Of a stretch of DNA of 44,073 nt, positions 7,639 to 18,903 are shown in pieces (the first letter of the stretch is position 1; each line of letters begins with the position of its first letter). The DNA lies in assembly GCA_009702245.1 (NCBI GenBank), contig WLIL01000002.1, positions 1 through 44,073 of the forward strand. Reading direction: 5' to 3'. The notes below the pieces were generated by a model. It had not been told where the DNA came from and did not search any database. It saw only the letters and a list, made by a program, of their open reading frames with translations. Made by a program: the position numbers and the translations under genes. This DNA is from Actinomycetota bacterium. GTDB lineage: Bacteria; Actinomycetota; Actinomycetes; Nanopelagicales; Nanopelagicaceae.

Positions 7639-10600
7639 GTGCAGCTCCATGAATTGGTAGCTCCTCGTCTAGGTGAACTTCCGGAGACTCGTCAAGCAAG
7701 CATTTCAGTTGATCCCGCTCTGGCTCCATTTATTGCCGCCGCGCGCACTGAGAGCGTGCTTGTTGTTTGCGCCACGGGACGTGAGGCTGATGAAACTTTT
7801 AGCTCACTAAATTTTTTGAGACCAGGAGAAGTATCGGTCTTTCCTGCCTGGGAAACGTTGCCGCACGAAAGACTCTCTCCCCGGGCAGATACCGTAGGCC
7901 GGCGCCTTACTACTTTGCGCGCGCTCAAACAGGGAGCTCATGAAGCGCGCATCATCGTGACCACAATTCGCGCTCTCTTGGCACCGATCGTGGCGGGGTT
8001 GGGAGAAGTGGCACCTATCGAGTTCACCGTAGGCAGCGCTATGGACATGTCGGCAATGGTGGAACGACTCATCGACGGCGGGTATTCACGGGTAGATCTC
8101 GTTGAAAAGCGAGGAGAGTTTGCTGTCCGAGGTGGAATCGTTGATCTCTTTTCACCACTCTATGAACACCCTATGCGTATTGAATTCTGGGGTGACAACA
8201 TTGAAGAAGTTCGATATTTCAGCGTCGCCGACCAGCGTTCAATCGATTCCACCCGGGAAGTGCACGTTGCGCCACCGTGTCGCGAATTGGCGCTCACGGA
8301 AAGTGTGCGAAAGCGTGCATCAGATTTGCTCAAAGACCACCCCGAGTTCTCTGAAATATTAGAGAAGTTGAGTCTGGGAATTGCTATAGAAGGAATGGAA
8401 GCTTTCGCTCCCGCGTTAGTTGATAACTTTGTGCTACTCCTTGATCTCATTCCGGCCGACGCGACCGTCTTACTCGTGGAACCCGAGCGAATTCGCACGC
8501 GCGCAACAGATCTCTTTGCCACTAGCAAAGAATTCCTAGAGGCAGCTTGGCTCAATGCGGCCGCAGGAAATATTCGCCCCATCGATTTCGGTGCAAGTGC
8601 ATATCGCGAACTAGAAATGGTGAGCGCCCATGCTGGAGTCCTAGGGCTTAACTGGTGGGAACTCTCTCCCTTTGCAAGTGAACTTGAAGGGCTGGCTATC
8701 CCAAGCGAAGAATTACCTTTTTTTAGGGGAGATACGGACGCGCTAATTCTTCGAGTGGGAGAGGCGCTAGTAGCGAAGAAGTCGGTAATCATTTCGAGTG
8801 CAGGCTTCGGCACGGTTGCTCGTTTCGAGGAGTTGCTTAGAGAGCATGACCTCCCGAGTCGAGTCGTCAGTGGCGATCTTTTAGTTGATGCCAACGTTGT
8901 TCAACTCATTCATTCACCCATTAATCACGGCTTCTCCTTGGGAGATCTGCTCTTTTTGACGGAGGCTGAAATTTCGTCGCAGAAGAGCAGCACGCGTGAT
9001 ATGCGCAAGCTCCCCTCTAAGCGGCGAGATGTCATCGATCCGCTTGACTTAAAGCCCGGTGATTACGTTGTTCATGAACAGCACGGAGTGGGGCAATTTA
9101 TAGAGATGGTGCAACGACCAGTTGCGGGAGGTACGCGCGAGTATCTAGTTGTTGAGTACGCCGCAAGTAAACGAGGGCAGCCAGGAGATCGACTCTTCGT
9201 CCCCACTGAGTCCCTTGATCAGATCAGTCGTTATGTGGGCGGAGAGGCCCCTTCAGTTCATCGTTTGGGCGGTTCTGATTGGCAGAAAGCTAAAGGACGC
9301 GCTCGAAAAGCAGTAAAAGAAATCGCCGGAGAACTCATAAGACTCTATGCAGCTCGTACGAGTGCTCCTGGATTTGCTTTCTCACCCGATACTCCCTGGC
9401 AACGAGAATTAGAGGATGCTTTTCCGTATCAAGAGACGCCGGATCAGTTGGCAACAATCAATGATGTGAAAGCCGATATGGAGCGGCCCATTCCGATGGA
9501 CCGAGTGGTATGTGGCGATGTGGGGTATGGAAAGACTGAGATTGCGGTGCGTGCGGCTTTTAAGGCAGTCCAAGATGGGAAACAAATAGCTATCTTGGTT
9601 CCCACCACTCTCTTGGTAGCTCAACATGTGAATACTTTCCGTGAGCGGTACTCCGGTTTCCCGGTCAACCTTGCCGGGCTTTCCCGATTTGAAACTCCGA
9701 GTGAAGTAAAGGCCACGATCGCTGGATTGGCGACTGGCAGCGTTGATATCGTCATCGGCACTCATAGGTTGCTCTCGTCGGACGTGCAATTTAAGGACTT
9801 GGGTCTCGTTATTGTTGATGAGGAGCAGCGCTTTGGTGTCGAACACAAGGAGTCGCTCAAAAAATTGAGAACTTATGTAGATGTGCTCACCATGTCTGCA
9901 ACACCAATTCCTAGAACTCTTGAAATGTCGATTGCCGGAATTCGTGAGATGTCGACGATCACGACGCCGCCTGAAGAACGGCTTCCAATCCTTACATTCG
10001 TTGGTCCTTATGATCCCAAACAACTTACTGCGGCAATTCGGCGCGAATTGTTGAGAGATGGCCAAGTCTTTTACGTACACAATAGGGTCGAATCAATCGA
10101 TCGTGTTGCACAACATCTTCAAGAACTTGTTCCGGAAGCACGCATCCGAGTCGCTCATGGTCAGATGAACGAGGACTTACTCGAAGACGTCATTGTTGGA
10201 TTCTGGGAACGAGATTTCGATGTGTTGGTTTCGACCTCCATCATCGAGAGCGGCATCGACATCGCAAACGCCAATACATTGATTGTGGAGCGCGCTGATC
10301 TCATGGGTCTTTCGCAACTCCATCAACTTCGCGGGCGTGTGGGCCGAGCCCGCGAACGTGCTTATGCGTACTTCCTTTATCCGGCCGATAAGCCACTCTC
10401 GGAAAACGCACATGACCGCCTACGAACCATCGCTGCACATACAGATTTAGGTTCCGGTATGTACGTGGCGATGAAGGATTTGGAAATTCGCGGTGCCGGA
10501 AATCTTCTGGGAGGGGAGCAATCCGGTCATATTGCTGATGTCGGTTTTGATCTCTATATGCGCATGGTCGGGGAAGCTGTCTCTGAGTACAGAGGTACGA

Positions 10601-11097
10601 CAGTGGACGTACAAGATTGCAAGATTGATTTGCCGGTGAATGCGCACATCCCACATGGCTATATCGATAGCCAAAAATTGCGCCTTGATATCTATCGCCG
10701 ACTGGCAGATGCCACCGAGTCAAGTGCGCAGGAACTCAGAAGTGAATTGCGCGATCGATACGGAGAGATTCCAGAAATGGTGGAGCGACTCTTTGCCGTT
10801 GCTGCCTTGCGTCATCGGGCTAAGGGGTATGGCCTGCGTGAGATTGCACTGGCCGGCAAGAGCGTGCGATTGGCCACTTTGGAGCTTCCCGATTCGGCCC
10901 AATTACGCGTGGCCAGGCTCTTTCAGGGGGCTACCTACCGAGTGACCACCCAAACCCTTATCGTGCCGATTTCGACCGGCACCCCCGGACTAGGCAATAA
11001 TCTCCGTGACGAGGAAATCTTGGAGTGGGCCCACCGCCTGCTCGATGCGCTCCCCGCTAAAGTTCTGCCCGCCACAGCCGTACCAGCAATCTCCTGA
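7639..11097 (+). CDS. mfd: Transcription-repair coupling factor
   Basis: 1152 aa; CGDVGYGKTEIAVRAAFKAV, DEEQRFGVEHKE, TMSATPIPRTLEMS, full N-terminal UvrB-like region and CID. Confidence 0.98.
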   Translation: MQLHELVAPRLGELPETRQASISVDPALAPFIAAARTESVLVVCATGREADETFSSLNFLRPGEVSVFPAWETLPHERLSPRADTVGRRLTTLRALKQGAHEARIIVTTIRALLAPIVAGLGEVAPIEFTVGSAMDMSAMVERLIDGGYSRVDLVEKRGEFAVRGGIVDLFSPLYEHPMRIEFWGDNIEEVRYFSVADQRSIDSTREVHVAPPCRELALTESVRKRASDLLKDHPEFSEILEKLSLGIAIEGMEAFAPALVDNFVLLLDLIPADATVLLVEPERIRTRATDLFATSKEFLEAAWLNAAAGNIRPIDFGASAYRELEMVSAHAGVLGLNWWELSPFASELEGLAIPSEELPFFRGDTDALILRVGEALVAKKSVIISSAGFGTVARFEELLREHDLPSRVVSGDLLVDANVVQLIHSPINHGFSLGDLLFLTEAEISSQKSSTRDMRKLPSKRRDVIDPLDLKPGDYVVHEQHGVGQFIEMVQRPVAGGTREYLVVEYAASKRGQPGDRLFVPTESLDQISRYVGGEAPSVHRLGGSDWQKAKGRARKAVKEIAGELIRLYAARTSAPGFAFSPDTPWQRELEDAFPYQETPDQLATINDVKADMERPIPMDRVVCGDVGYGKTEIAVRAAFKAVQDGKQIAILVPTTLLVAQHVNTFRERYSGFPVNLAGLSRFETPSEVKATIAGLATGSVDIVIGTHRLLSSDVQFKDLGLVIVDEEQRFGVEHKESLKKLRTYVDVLTMSATPIPRTLEMSIAGIREMSTITTPPEERLPILTFVGPYDPKQLTAAIRRELLRDGQVFYVHNRVESIDRVAQHLQELVPEARIRVAHGQMNEDLLEDVIVGFWERDFDVLVSTSIIESGIDIANANTLIVERADLMGLSQLHQLRGRVGRARERAYAYFLYPADKPLSENAHDRLRTIAAHTDLGSGMYVAMKDLEIRGAGNLLGGEQSGHIADVGFDLYMRMVGEAVSEYRGTTVDVQDCKIDLPVNAHIPHGYIDSQKLRLDIYRRLADATESSAQELRSELRDRYGEIPEMVERLFAVAALRHRAKGYGLREIALAGKSVRLATLELPDSAQLRVARLFQGATYRVTTQTLIVPISTGTPGLGNNLRDEEILEWAHRLLDALPAKVLPATAVPAIS

Positions 11098-11109
11098 GAG
11101 AGGTTTTTC

Positions 11110-11715
11110 ATGCGCCGCCTAGCATTCGCCCTCGTTCTACTTGTTGGAGTTGCTGGCTGCGCTTCTGATGTTGGTGTGGCCGCCCAGGTGGGTGAGACGA
11201 CGATCAAGATCTCACAAGTTCAATCAAGCGTGAATAGTGTTATCGCGCTACGTAACGAATTGAAATCAGAGGCTGATCCAAACATTTCGGATTTGAGCAG
11301 GGGACAGCTTCGCTTTCACATGCTCTCGGCATTAATTGACGAAGTAGCAGCTCAACTTAAGGTTGTGGCAACTCCTGCCGAAGTTGATGCGCGTAAGAAA
11401 GCGATTCGCGATCAACTCGGTGGACAAGAAGCCGTAGATAAGGCGATATCTGATGCCGGCATCGCACCTGAGGATTTTTCGCGGTATCTCATAGATGTCA
11501 TTATCGAAGACAAAGTGGGAGCCCTATTAGCTGCAGGTGCACCAGCCGGTCCGGAAGGTGATGCTGCCCGCGGTGCAGCAATTCAGGGCGCCATCCGAGC
11601 GGTGGCAAAAAGTCTTACGGTGAAGGTGAACCCACGTTATGGAACATGGGATCCTGACAAGGTTGATGTCGTGCAACTCGATACCACCGGTGGATCCGTA
11701 TTTCCGCTGGAATAG
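11110..11715 (+). CDS. SurA N-terminal-like lipoprotein
   Basis: Signal peptide with lipobox LVGVAGC; SurA_N-like helical region; lies between mfd and mazG. Confidence 0.75.
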   Translation: MRRLAFALVLLVGVAGCASDVGVAAQVGETTIKISQVQSSVNSVIALRNELKSEADPNISDLSRGQLRFHMLSALIDEVAAQLKVVATPAEVDARKKAIRDQLGGQEAVDKAISDAGIAPEDFSRYLIDVIIEDKVGALLAAGAPAGPEGDAARGAAIQGAIRAVAKSLTVKVNPRYGTWDPDKVDVVQLDTTGGSVFPLE

Positions 11716-11726
11716 GATGTGACTCT

Positions 11727-12350
11727 GTGGAGGCCTCCCAGATCGATCAAATGATCGCCGTAATGGCTCGGCTTCGCAAAGAATGCCCTTGGGATGCAGA
11801 GCAGACGCATAGCTCACTCGTCACTTATCTCATCGAAGAAACTTATGAGTTATTAGAGGCCATCGAAACGTCCAACTTTGATTTGGTTGAAGAAGAGCTC
11901 GGTGACGTACTTTTGCAAGTTCTATTTCATTCGCAAATTGCAAGTGAATCGAAGAACGGATTCGATATCCAAGATGTTGCAAAACGGCTACGTGAAAAAT
12001 TAGAGAGTCGCCACCCACACGTCTTTGGTGATGTCATTGCTGAAAAAGCATCAGATGTTGCCAAAAATTGGGAGCAAATCAAAGCTACAGAGAAAGGTCG
12101 AACTTCACCGACTGAAGGGGTTCCTTTTGCACAACCAGCCCTCTCTCTTGCAGCGAAGTTAGTTCATAGAGCCACCAGATTTGGGATGGAGGGTCACGAA
12201 ACACCTGCGCCCATGAGCGAATCGGAGTTTGGTGTGGCCCTCTTTGAATTAGCCAAGAGTGCCGCTCAACTTGGAATTGATCCCGAAGCCGCCCTTCGCA
12301 AGCGCGCAAGAGAGTACGCGCATGAACTAGATTCACGTGAAGTAGAATAA
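11727..12350 (+). CDS. mazG: MazG family nucleoside triphosphate pyrophosphohydrolase
   Basis: GTG start; LRKECPWDAEQTHSSLVTYLIEETYELLEAIE...EELGDVLLQVLFHSQIA. Confidence 0.94.
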   Translation: MEASQIDQMIAVMARLRKECPWDAEQTHSSLVTYLIEETYELLEAIETSNFDLVEEELGDVLLQVLFHSQIASESKNGFDIQDVAKRLREKLESRHPHVFGDVIAEKASDVAKNWEQIKATEKGRTSPTEGVPFAQPALSLAAKLVHRATRFGMEGHETPAPMSESEFGVALFELAKSAAQLGIDPEAALRKRAREYAHELDSREVE

Positions 12351-12368
12351 TCCAGTAATCACCTCTAA

Positions 12369-13661
<1,293 letters not shown>

Positions 13662-13693
13662 CAACGCATCGACTTCCGAGATATCCTGATTCA

Positions 13694-14071
13694 ATGGCGC
13701 GCGGTCGAATAAACACACGAGCGGTAGGACTGGCACTTATTGCCCTCATTCTTGTGCTCTTTTTGGCTCAGCCCACTCAGAGGTATTTTGCGCAACGTGC
13801 ACAGATAAATGCCCTGCGCCAGCAAGTGAGTGCGAGCGAGGAGCGAGTGACCAAAGCCAAAGCTGAATTAGAACGCTGGAATGATGCTGCGTACGTAAAA
13901 GCGCAAGCCAGAGCTCGATTGCACTTCGTGATGCCCGGCGAAACTCAGTACATTGTTATCGACCCTTCGGATGAGAGTCAGATTGATATCAAATACTCAG
14001 GTGATGTCCCCCTGGATGTTGCTTGGTATCAGCGTGTGATATCAACTATTCAGTTAGCGGCTTGGCGTTGA
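13694..14071 (+). CDS. FtsB/DivIC-like septum formation initiator
   Basis: N-terminal TM, coiled coil, C-terminal AYVKAQARARLHFVMPGETQYIVID; downstream of eno. Confidence 0.85.
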   Translation: MARGRINTRAVGLALIALILVLFLAQPTQRYFAQRAQINALRQQVSASEERVTKAKAELERWNDAAYVKAQARARLHFVMPGETQYIVIDPSDESQIDIKYSGDVPLDVAWYQRVISTIQLAAWR

Positions 14072-14556
14072 CGAATTTTGATGAGAGCGATCTAGAAATT
14101 GTTGGGCGACAATTAGATCGCACTCCTAGAGATGTGCACCGGGTAGCGTTTCGATGTCCTTGTGGTTCTCCGGCCGTAGTAGAAACACCACCTCGACTCT
14201 CTGATGGCACTCCATTTCCCACTTTCTTCTATGCAACTTGTCCACGACTCACTGCGGCGATTTCAACTCTTGAATCTGAGGGCGTGATGGATGAAATGAA
14301 TGCGCGCTTACAAGTGGATGCAGATTTGGCGGGAAGTTACGCAGCAGCACACGACGACTATTTAGCTGCTCGTGCTGCACTCGGGATCGATGTACCCGAA
14401 GTTGAGGGCATCACCGCCGGCGGAATGCCAGATCGAGTGAAATGCCTGCACTCACTTGCTGCGCACTCATTGGCGGCTGGACCTGGCGTAAACCCACTTG
14501 GCGACGAAGCTGTTGAAGCTATTGGTCAATGGTGGATGGCGGGAAGATGCGAGTAG
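14068..14556 (+). CDS. DUF501 family protein
   Basis: TTG start overlapping DivIC stop; RVAFRCPCGSPAVVETPPRLSDGTPFPTFFYATCPRLTAAISTLESEGVM; PDRVKCLHSLAAHSLAAGPGVNPLGD. Confidence 0.88.
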   Translation: MTNFDESDLEIVGRQLDRTPRDVHRVAFRCPCGSPAVVETPPRLSDGTPFPTFFYATCPRLTAAISTLESEGVMDEMNARLQVDADLAGSYAAAHDDYLAARAALGIDVPEVEGITAGGMPDRVKCLHSLAAHSLAAGPGVNPLGDEAVEAIGQWWMAGRCE

Positions 14557-15455
14557 GAGCCATAGATTGCGGAACTAATTCCCTCCGTTTGCTCGTTGCC
14601 GATATCGAAGGCAACTCTTTTCGGGAAGTTCAACGAGAAATGCGTGTGGTCCGCCTTGGTGAAGGAATCGATCGGACCAAGAATTTCTCGGAGGCTGCGT
14701 TAACGCGCACCTTTGCCGGGATTGATGAATTCGCCAGTTTTTTGCGACGCAAAGGTGTGGAGAGTTTAAGGTTCTGTGCAACGAGCGCCTCAAGGGATGC
14801 GCAGAATCGTGCGCTTTTCGTAGAGGGTGTGCGGGAGCGCTTGGGGATTGAGCCTGAAATTATCCCCGGCACAGAAGAGGCGGCGCTCTCATTTGCGGGA
14901 GCCACTCGTGAGTTCTCCTCAGGTCCTTTTCTAGTAGTGGATATAGGTGGTGGTTCAACAGAATTTGTTTATGGAAACGACGAGGTTGAATTCGCCAGGA
15001 GTGTAAATATTGGATGTGTGCGTATGACTGAGCGCCATCAGCTCTCCGAATACCCAAGTCCCGAGTCAATTGCGTTAGCGATCGCAGACATAGATGCTGC
15101 AATCGCCGAAGCGGCTGCTGAAGTTCCTCTCACCAGCGGAGCAACACTCATTGCAGTCGCCGGAACGGCAACCACTGTGGCGGCGGCTGGATTAGATCTG
15201 AATATGTATGACCGAGACGCCATCCATCTCTCGCGAGTCTCGGCGGAGTCGGTCACTCGGATTTCCCAAATGTTTTTAAAGATGTCCAAGGCCGAGCGGG
15301 CAGAGCTCCCATATATGCATGAGGGACGCGTTGACGTAATTTCGAGCGGCGCATTAGTACTTGATCGAGTGATGTTGGCAACTGGAGCCAAAGAGTTCGT
15401 GGCAAGCGAGCACGATATTCTTGATGGCATTGCCTGGTCGCAAGTTTCCAAGTGA
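14547..15455 (+). CDS. Ppx/GppA family exopolyphosphatase
   Basis: MRVGAIDCGTNSLRLLVADIEG; VVDIGGGSTEFVYG; VAGTATTVAA. Confidence 0.93.
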   Translation: MRVGAIDCGTNSLRLLVADIEGNSFREVQREMRVVRLGEGIDRTKNFSEAALTRTFAGIDEFASFLRRKGVESLRFCATSASRDAQNRALFVEGVRERLGIEPEIIPGTEEAALSFAGATREFSSGPFLVVDIGGGSTEFVYGNDEVEFARSVNIGCVRMTERHQLSEYPSPESIALAIADIDAAIAEAAAEVPLTSGATLIAVAGTATTVAAAGLDLNMYDRDAIHLSRVSAESVTRISQMFLKMSKAERAELPYMHEGRVDVISSGALVLDRVMLATGAKEFVASEHDILDGIAWSQVSK

Positions 15456-15465
15456 AGAGTGAATC

Positions 15466-16209
15466 ATGAGTGCTCGTACCGCCGCGCAAGTTAAGAAAAT
15501 TTCTAGCGCGACTCACAGTCTTGAAGCACTAGATATTGAAATCGCCAATTGCCAGGCATGCGCACGGCTAACAAAATGGTGTGCCCAAGTGGCAATCGAG
15601 AAAAAGCGCGCCTACATCGAAGAGGAGTATTGGGGAAGACCAGTACCCGGGTTCGGGGCTACGTCGCCGCGCGTCGTCTTGCTGGGTTTAGCGCCGGGAG
15701 CCCATGGCGCGAATCGCACCGGAAGAGTATTTACCGGGGATCGGTCGGGAGATTTTCTCTTTGCCTCAATGCACCGAGTGGGATTAGCAAATCAACCGAC
15801 AAGTGAACGGCGAGGAGATGGGCTCGAATTAATTGAGACTCGAATCCTCACCGCGGTGCGATGCGCACCTCCTGGAAATAAACCGACCCCAGTAGAGCAA
15901 CGGAGTTGTGAACCGTGGGCGGCCCGTGAACTCGCCTTGGTGGCCGATAGCGCGCGGGTATACGTGGCCTTCGGCTCCTTTGCGTGGAGCGCGCTCTGGT
16001 CAATCCTTGCTGAGCCCTGGGGTCTGGAACGACGACCTCCATTTCGCCATGGCGGTCGCTTCGATCACCCCCAGGGCACCCTGCTCGCCAGCTATCACCC
16101 CAGCCAACAGAACACCTTTACGGGGACCCTCACCGAGGAGATGCTTGATGAGGTTCTAGGGCTGGCACGCACACTCGCCAAATCGGAGAAGGGCCACTCT
16201 TCAAGGTAG
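15466..16209 (+). CDS. Uracil-DNA glycosylase family protein, type-5-like
   Basis: CQACARLTKWC...EEYWGRPVPGFGATSPRVVLLGLAPGAHGANRTGRVFTGDRSGDFLF; LLASYHPSQQNTFTGTLT. Confidence 0.88.
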   Translation: MSARTAAQVKKISSATHSLEALDIEIANCQACARLTKWCAQVAIEKKRAYIEEEYWGRPVPGFGATSPRVVLLGLAPGAHGANRTGRVFTGDRSGDFLFASMHRVGLANQPTSERRGDGLELIETRILTAVRCAPPGNKPTPVEQRSCEPWAARELALVADSARVYVAFGSFAWSALWSILAEPWGLERRPPFRHGGRFDHPQGTLLASYHPSQQNTFTGTLTEEMLDEVLGLARTLAKSEKGHSSR

Positions 16210-16230
16210 GTTAGCGGTGTAAAGCAGTGC

Positions 16231-16304
16231 GCCCCCGTAGCCCAACCGGCAGAGGCAAACGACTTAAAATCGTTACAGAGTGGGTTCGAATCCCACCGGG
16301 GGTA
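16231..16304 (+). tRNA. tRNA with TAA anticodon (Leu by codon table) and a class-I-type short variable loop
   Basis: Acceptor GCCCCCG/CGGGGGT, anticodon arm AACGA-CTTAAAA-TCGTT, 5-nt variable loop ACAGA, T-arm GTGGG-TTCGAAT-CCCAC, A73; no encoded CCA. Confidence 0.85.
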
Positions 16305-16355
16305 CTCTTTTATTTATAAGTTGTCAGGGAGATCCACCAGGCTAAAGGAGCGATC

Positions 16356-17084
16356 ATGCAGAGCAGCAACCCGGTACTCAATCAAAGCCGGTACGCCACA
16401 TTCGATAGTTCGACCCAAGGTGCAAGTGGGTCGCGCATGAGTATTGATGAGGTGGTCACTCGCACCGGAATTTTGCTCAGTGTCCTGCTGGTCGCCGCAG
16501 TCGCCTCGTATGCCGTCCCACTTACTGGCGTGCTCTTCTTTGGCGCACTCATCGTGGGCTTCGTGCTCTGCATCGTGAATTCAATAAGTAAAACCGTGCG
16601 GCCACCACTCATGGTTCTTTATTCGATTTGTCAAGGCTTAGTGGTAGGCACCATTAGTCGTGTTTATAACGATTACTACTCAGGAATTGTGACCCAAGCA
16701 ATCATCGGAACAATTGCCGCCTTTGTTGGAATCCTCTTCCTCTATAAAAGTGGAAAATTGCGTGCCACTCCTAAGTTCACCCGCATTTTGCTCGGAGCGG
16801 TAGCCGGCTACTTTGTACTTGCCCTTATTTCCTTGGTAGCGAGCTTCTTTAACGTGGGAAATGGTATGGGCTTCTATGGCGTAACGGGGCTAGGTTTATT
16901 AATGAGCGTGGCAGGTGTGGCGCTCGCGTCACTCTTCTTAGTGTTGGATTTTGATCAGATCGAAAGAAGCATTGCCCAAGGAGCTCCAGCGATTGAAGCT
17001 TGGCGTTCTGGCTTCGGATTGATCGTTACTTTGGTCTGGATTTACTTAGAGATTCTGCGCTTGCTATCTATTCTGCGTCGGTAA
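16356..17084 (+). CDS. Bax inhibitor-1/YccA family membrane protein
   Basis: 242 aa, seven hydrophobic segments, C-terminal [48 protein letters not shown]. Confidence 0.93.
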   Translation: MQSSNPVLNQSRYATFDSSTQGASGSRMSIDEVVTRTGILLSVLLVAAVASYAVPLTGVLFFGALIVGFVLCIVNSISKTVRPPLMVLYSICQGLVVGTISRVYNDYYSGIVTQAIIGTIAAFVGILFLYKSGKLRATPKFTRILLGAVAGYFVLALISLVASFFNVGNGMGFYGVTGLGLLMSVAGVALASLFLVLDFDQIERSIAQGAPAIEAWRSGFGLIVTLVWIYLEILRLLSILRR

Positions 17085-17681
17085 CGGACAACTCACTCCG
17101 GTACCACCGATACCGCAATAACCGTTGGGGACCTTGTGAAGGTATTGCTGGTGGTACTCCTCAGCAAAGTAGTACTTTGGGGCGGGAGCAATTTCAGTGG
17201 TGATCGCTCCGAACCCTTGAGATTTTAATTCACTTTCGTAGGCTGCCTTGATTCGCATGGCACTATCGTGCTGAGCTTCTGTAGTGAAGTAGAGCGCACT
17301 GCGATATTGACTCCCAATATCATTTCCCTGACGATTTCCTTGGGTGGGGTCGTGATTTTCAAAGAAGAAGCGGATGATTTCATCATCGCTTAAGAGTGCC
17401 GGATCGTAATTCACCCTTACGGCTTCAGTGTGACCAGTTTTCCCAGTGCATACCTCTTCATAAAATGGATGACCAAAACTCCCGCCGGCGTATCCAACAC
17501 TGGTGGCGATGACTCCTGGGAGTTGCCAGAAGATTCGCTCGGCACCCCAGAAGCAACCCATCCCCACCAAGATAACTTCGCCTGTTGAATTTTCTAGCGG
17601 CACGTGAAGGACGCTGTGGGTGGCCTGCAAAGGGAACGGGTAAGAACTTCTATCTTGCGGTTCGACGAGAGAATTTCGCAT
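17064..17681 (-). CDS. msrA: Peptide-methionine (S)-S-oxide reductase
   Basis: [52 protein letters not shown]. Confidence 0.96.
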   Translation of the reverse strand: MRNSLVEPQDRSSYPFPLQATHSVLHVPLENSTGEVILVGMGCFWGAERIFWQLPGVIATSVGYAGGSFGHPFYEEVCTGKTGHTEAVRVNYDPALLSDDEIIRFFFENHDPTQGNRQGNDIGSQYRSALYFTTEAQHDSAMRIKAAYESELKSQGFGAITTEIAPAPKYYFAEEYHQQYLHKVPNGYCGIGGTGVSCPLPTQNR

Positions 17682-17683
17682 AG

Positions 17684-18898
17684 CTACATTCTGCCTGGAA
17701 TCTCAGGATCCGGCATCTTTGCTTTGGTTTCTGGCATCCGGATGGCGAGTATCAATGCTGGAATAACGATGATGACTGCAGTCAGGAAGCCAGCTTTAAA
17801 TCCATAATGGTCAGCTAGGAAGCCAGCTACCAATGGTCCCATCACAGATCCAAAATCTCCCACCATTTGATAGAGCGCAATCACCTGCCCACCACGCCCC
17901 TTGATGATGTCGCCTACTACCGCTGCCGAGGGCGAACCGGTAAAGGAGGCGCCTGCTCCAGTTAAGCCCATAGCGATAATGAAGAAAATTGGGTATTGCA
18001 GGAATGTCAGCACACTCAAGCCAATGATGGAAAGCGAAGTACCAATAACCATGGCAAATCTTCGCCCACGCTTATCTGCAATGGATCCCGCAGGGAGCAG
18101 AAAGATCGCACCAATAATTGAAGCGAAAGTAAAGCCAAGTCCAGTGATGGTGGTCGATGAATCGAGCCCATTCTTCACGTATAGCGGAACCATTGAAGAG
18201 CGAATTCCAAAGATTGCCCAGCCTGTGCTAAACGATGCAAAGAGCGCGGCTTGGTACGGCCATGATCTCAGTGCTTGTCGCAGTGTTGTTTGAGTGTCGC
18301 CCTCGTGTACTTGCGCGATGTCATTCTCGCCTAGGCGTGAATGTGAAAGAAAGATAGCTGCGATGACTCCGGCAGCGATGAGGCTTGCAGAGTAGATAAA
18401 GAAAGGTGCCCGCAGAGAAATTTCACTGAGTAGCCCGCCAATTGCGGGGCCAGAAATCCCGCCGATGAGAAATCCACTCTGGTAGGTCGATTGGGCTCGT
18501 CCGCGTTGGTGGTTTGGAACGATGCGAAGCAAGAGTGAGCCCGCAGAGACTGTGAACATGGAGGAACCAATTCCTCCAAAGGCACGGAAGAGCAATAACT
18601 CTCCGTAATTCTGTGAAAGACCTGCGAGGAAAGTGGAGAGTGCGATAATCCCCATTCCGGTCGCAAGCACTAACCGTTCGCCAAAGCGATCAACGAGTTT
18701 TCCTCCTAGAAGCCCTGAGGAGAATCGCATGAACGAGAAGAGGCTGATGACTGCACCGACTGCAAAGTTGGAAACTCCAAACGATCTAGCAAAGAGCGGA
18801 ATGGCTGGAATGATGACGCCAAAGCCGATGGCAACCGAGAAGGAGACCGCGGTAAGAACCGCGACCTCTCTCGGTAGCCCATCAAAAGGGTTCTTCAC
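17684..18898 (-). CDS. MFS transporter
   Basis: 404 aa, 12-TM pattern; [31 protein letters not shown]. Confidence 0.9.
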   Translation of the reverse strand: MKNPFDGLPREVAVLTAVSFSVAIGFGVIIPAIPLFARSFGVSNFAVGAVISLFSFMRFSSGLLGGKLVDRFGERLVLATGMGIIALSTFLAGLSQNYGELLLFRAFGGIGSSMFTVSAGSLLLRIVPNHQRGRAQSTYQSGFLIGGISGPAIGGLLSEISLRAPFFIYSASLIAAGVIAAIFLSHSRLGENDIAQVHEGDTQTTLRQALRSWPYQAALFASFSTGWAIFGIRSSMVPLYVKNGLDSSTTITGLGFTFASIIGAIFLLPAGSIADKRGRRFAMVIGTSLSIIGLSVLTFLQYPIFFIIAMGLTGAGASFTGSPSAAVVGDIIKGRGGQVIALYQMVGDFGSVMGPLVAGFLADHYGFKAGFLTAVIIVIPALILAIRMPETKAKMPDPEIPGRM

Positions 18899-18903
18899 GT
18901 TTA

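Noticed and set aside
8160-8894. 244-aa antisense ORF inside mfd
   Set aside because: Serine/arginine-rich, low-complexity composition typical of a shadow ORF opposite a conserved gene; no RBS or family match.
9409-10080. 223-aa antisense ORF inside mfd
   Set aside because: Lies opposite the highly conserved helicase motifs of mfd; shadow ORF.
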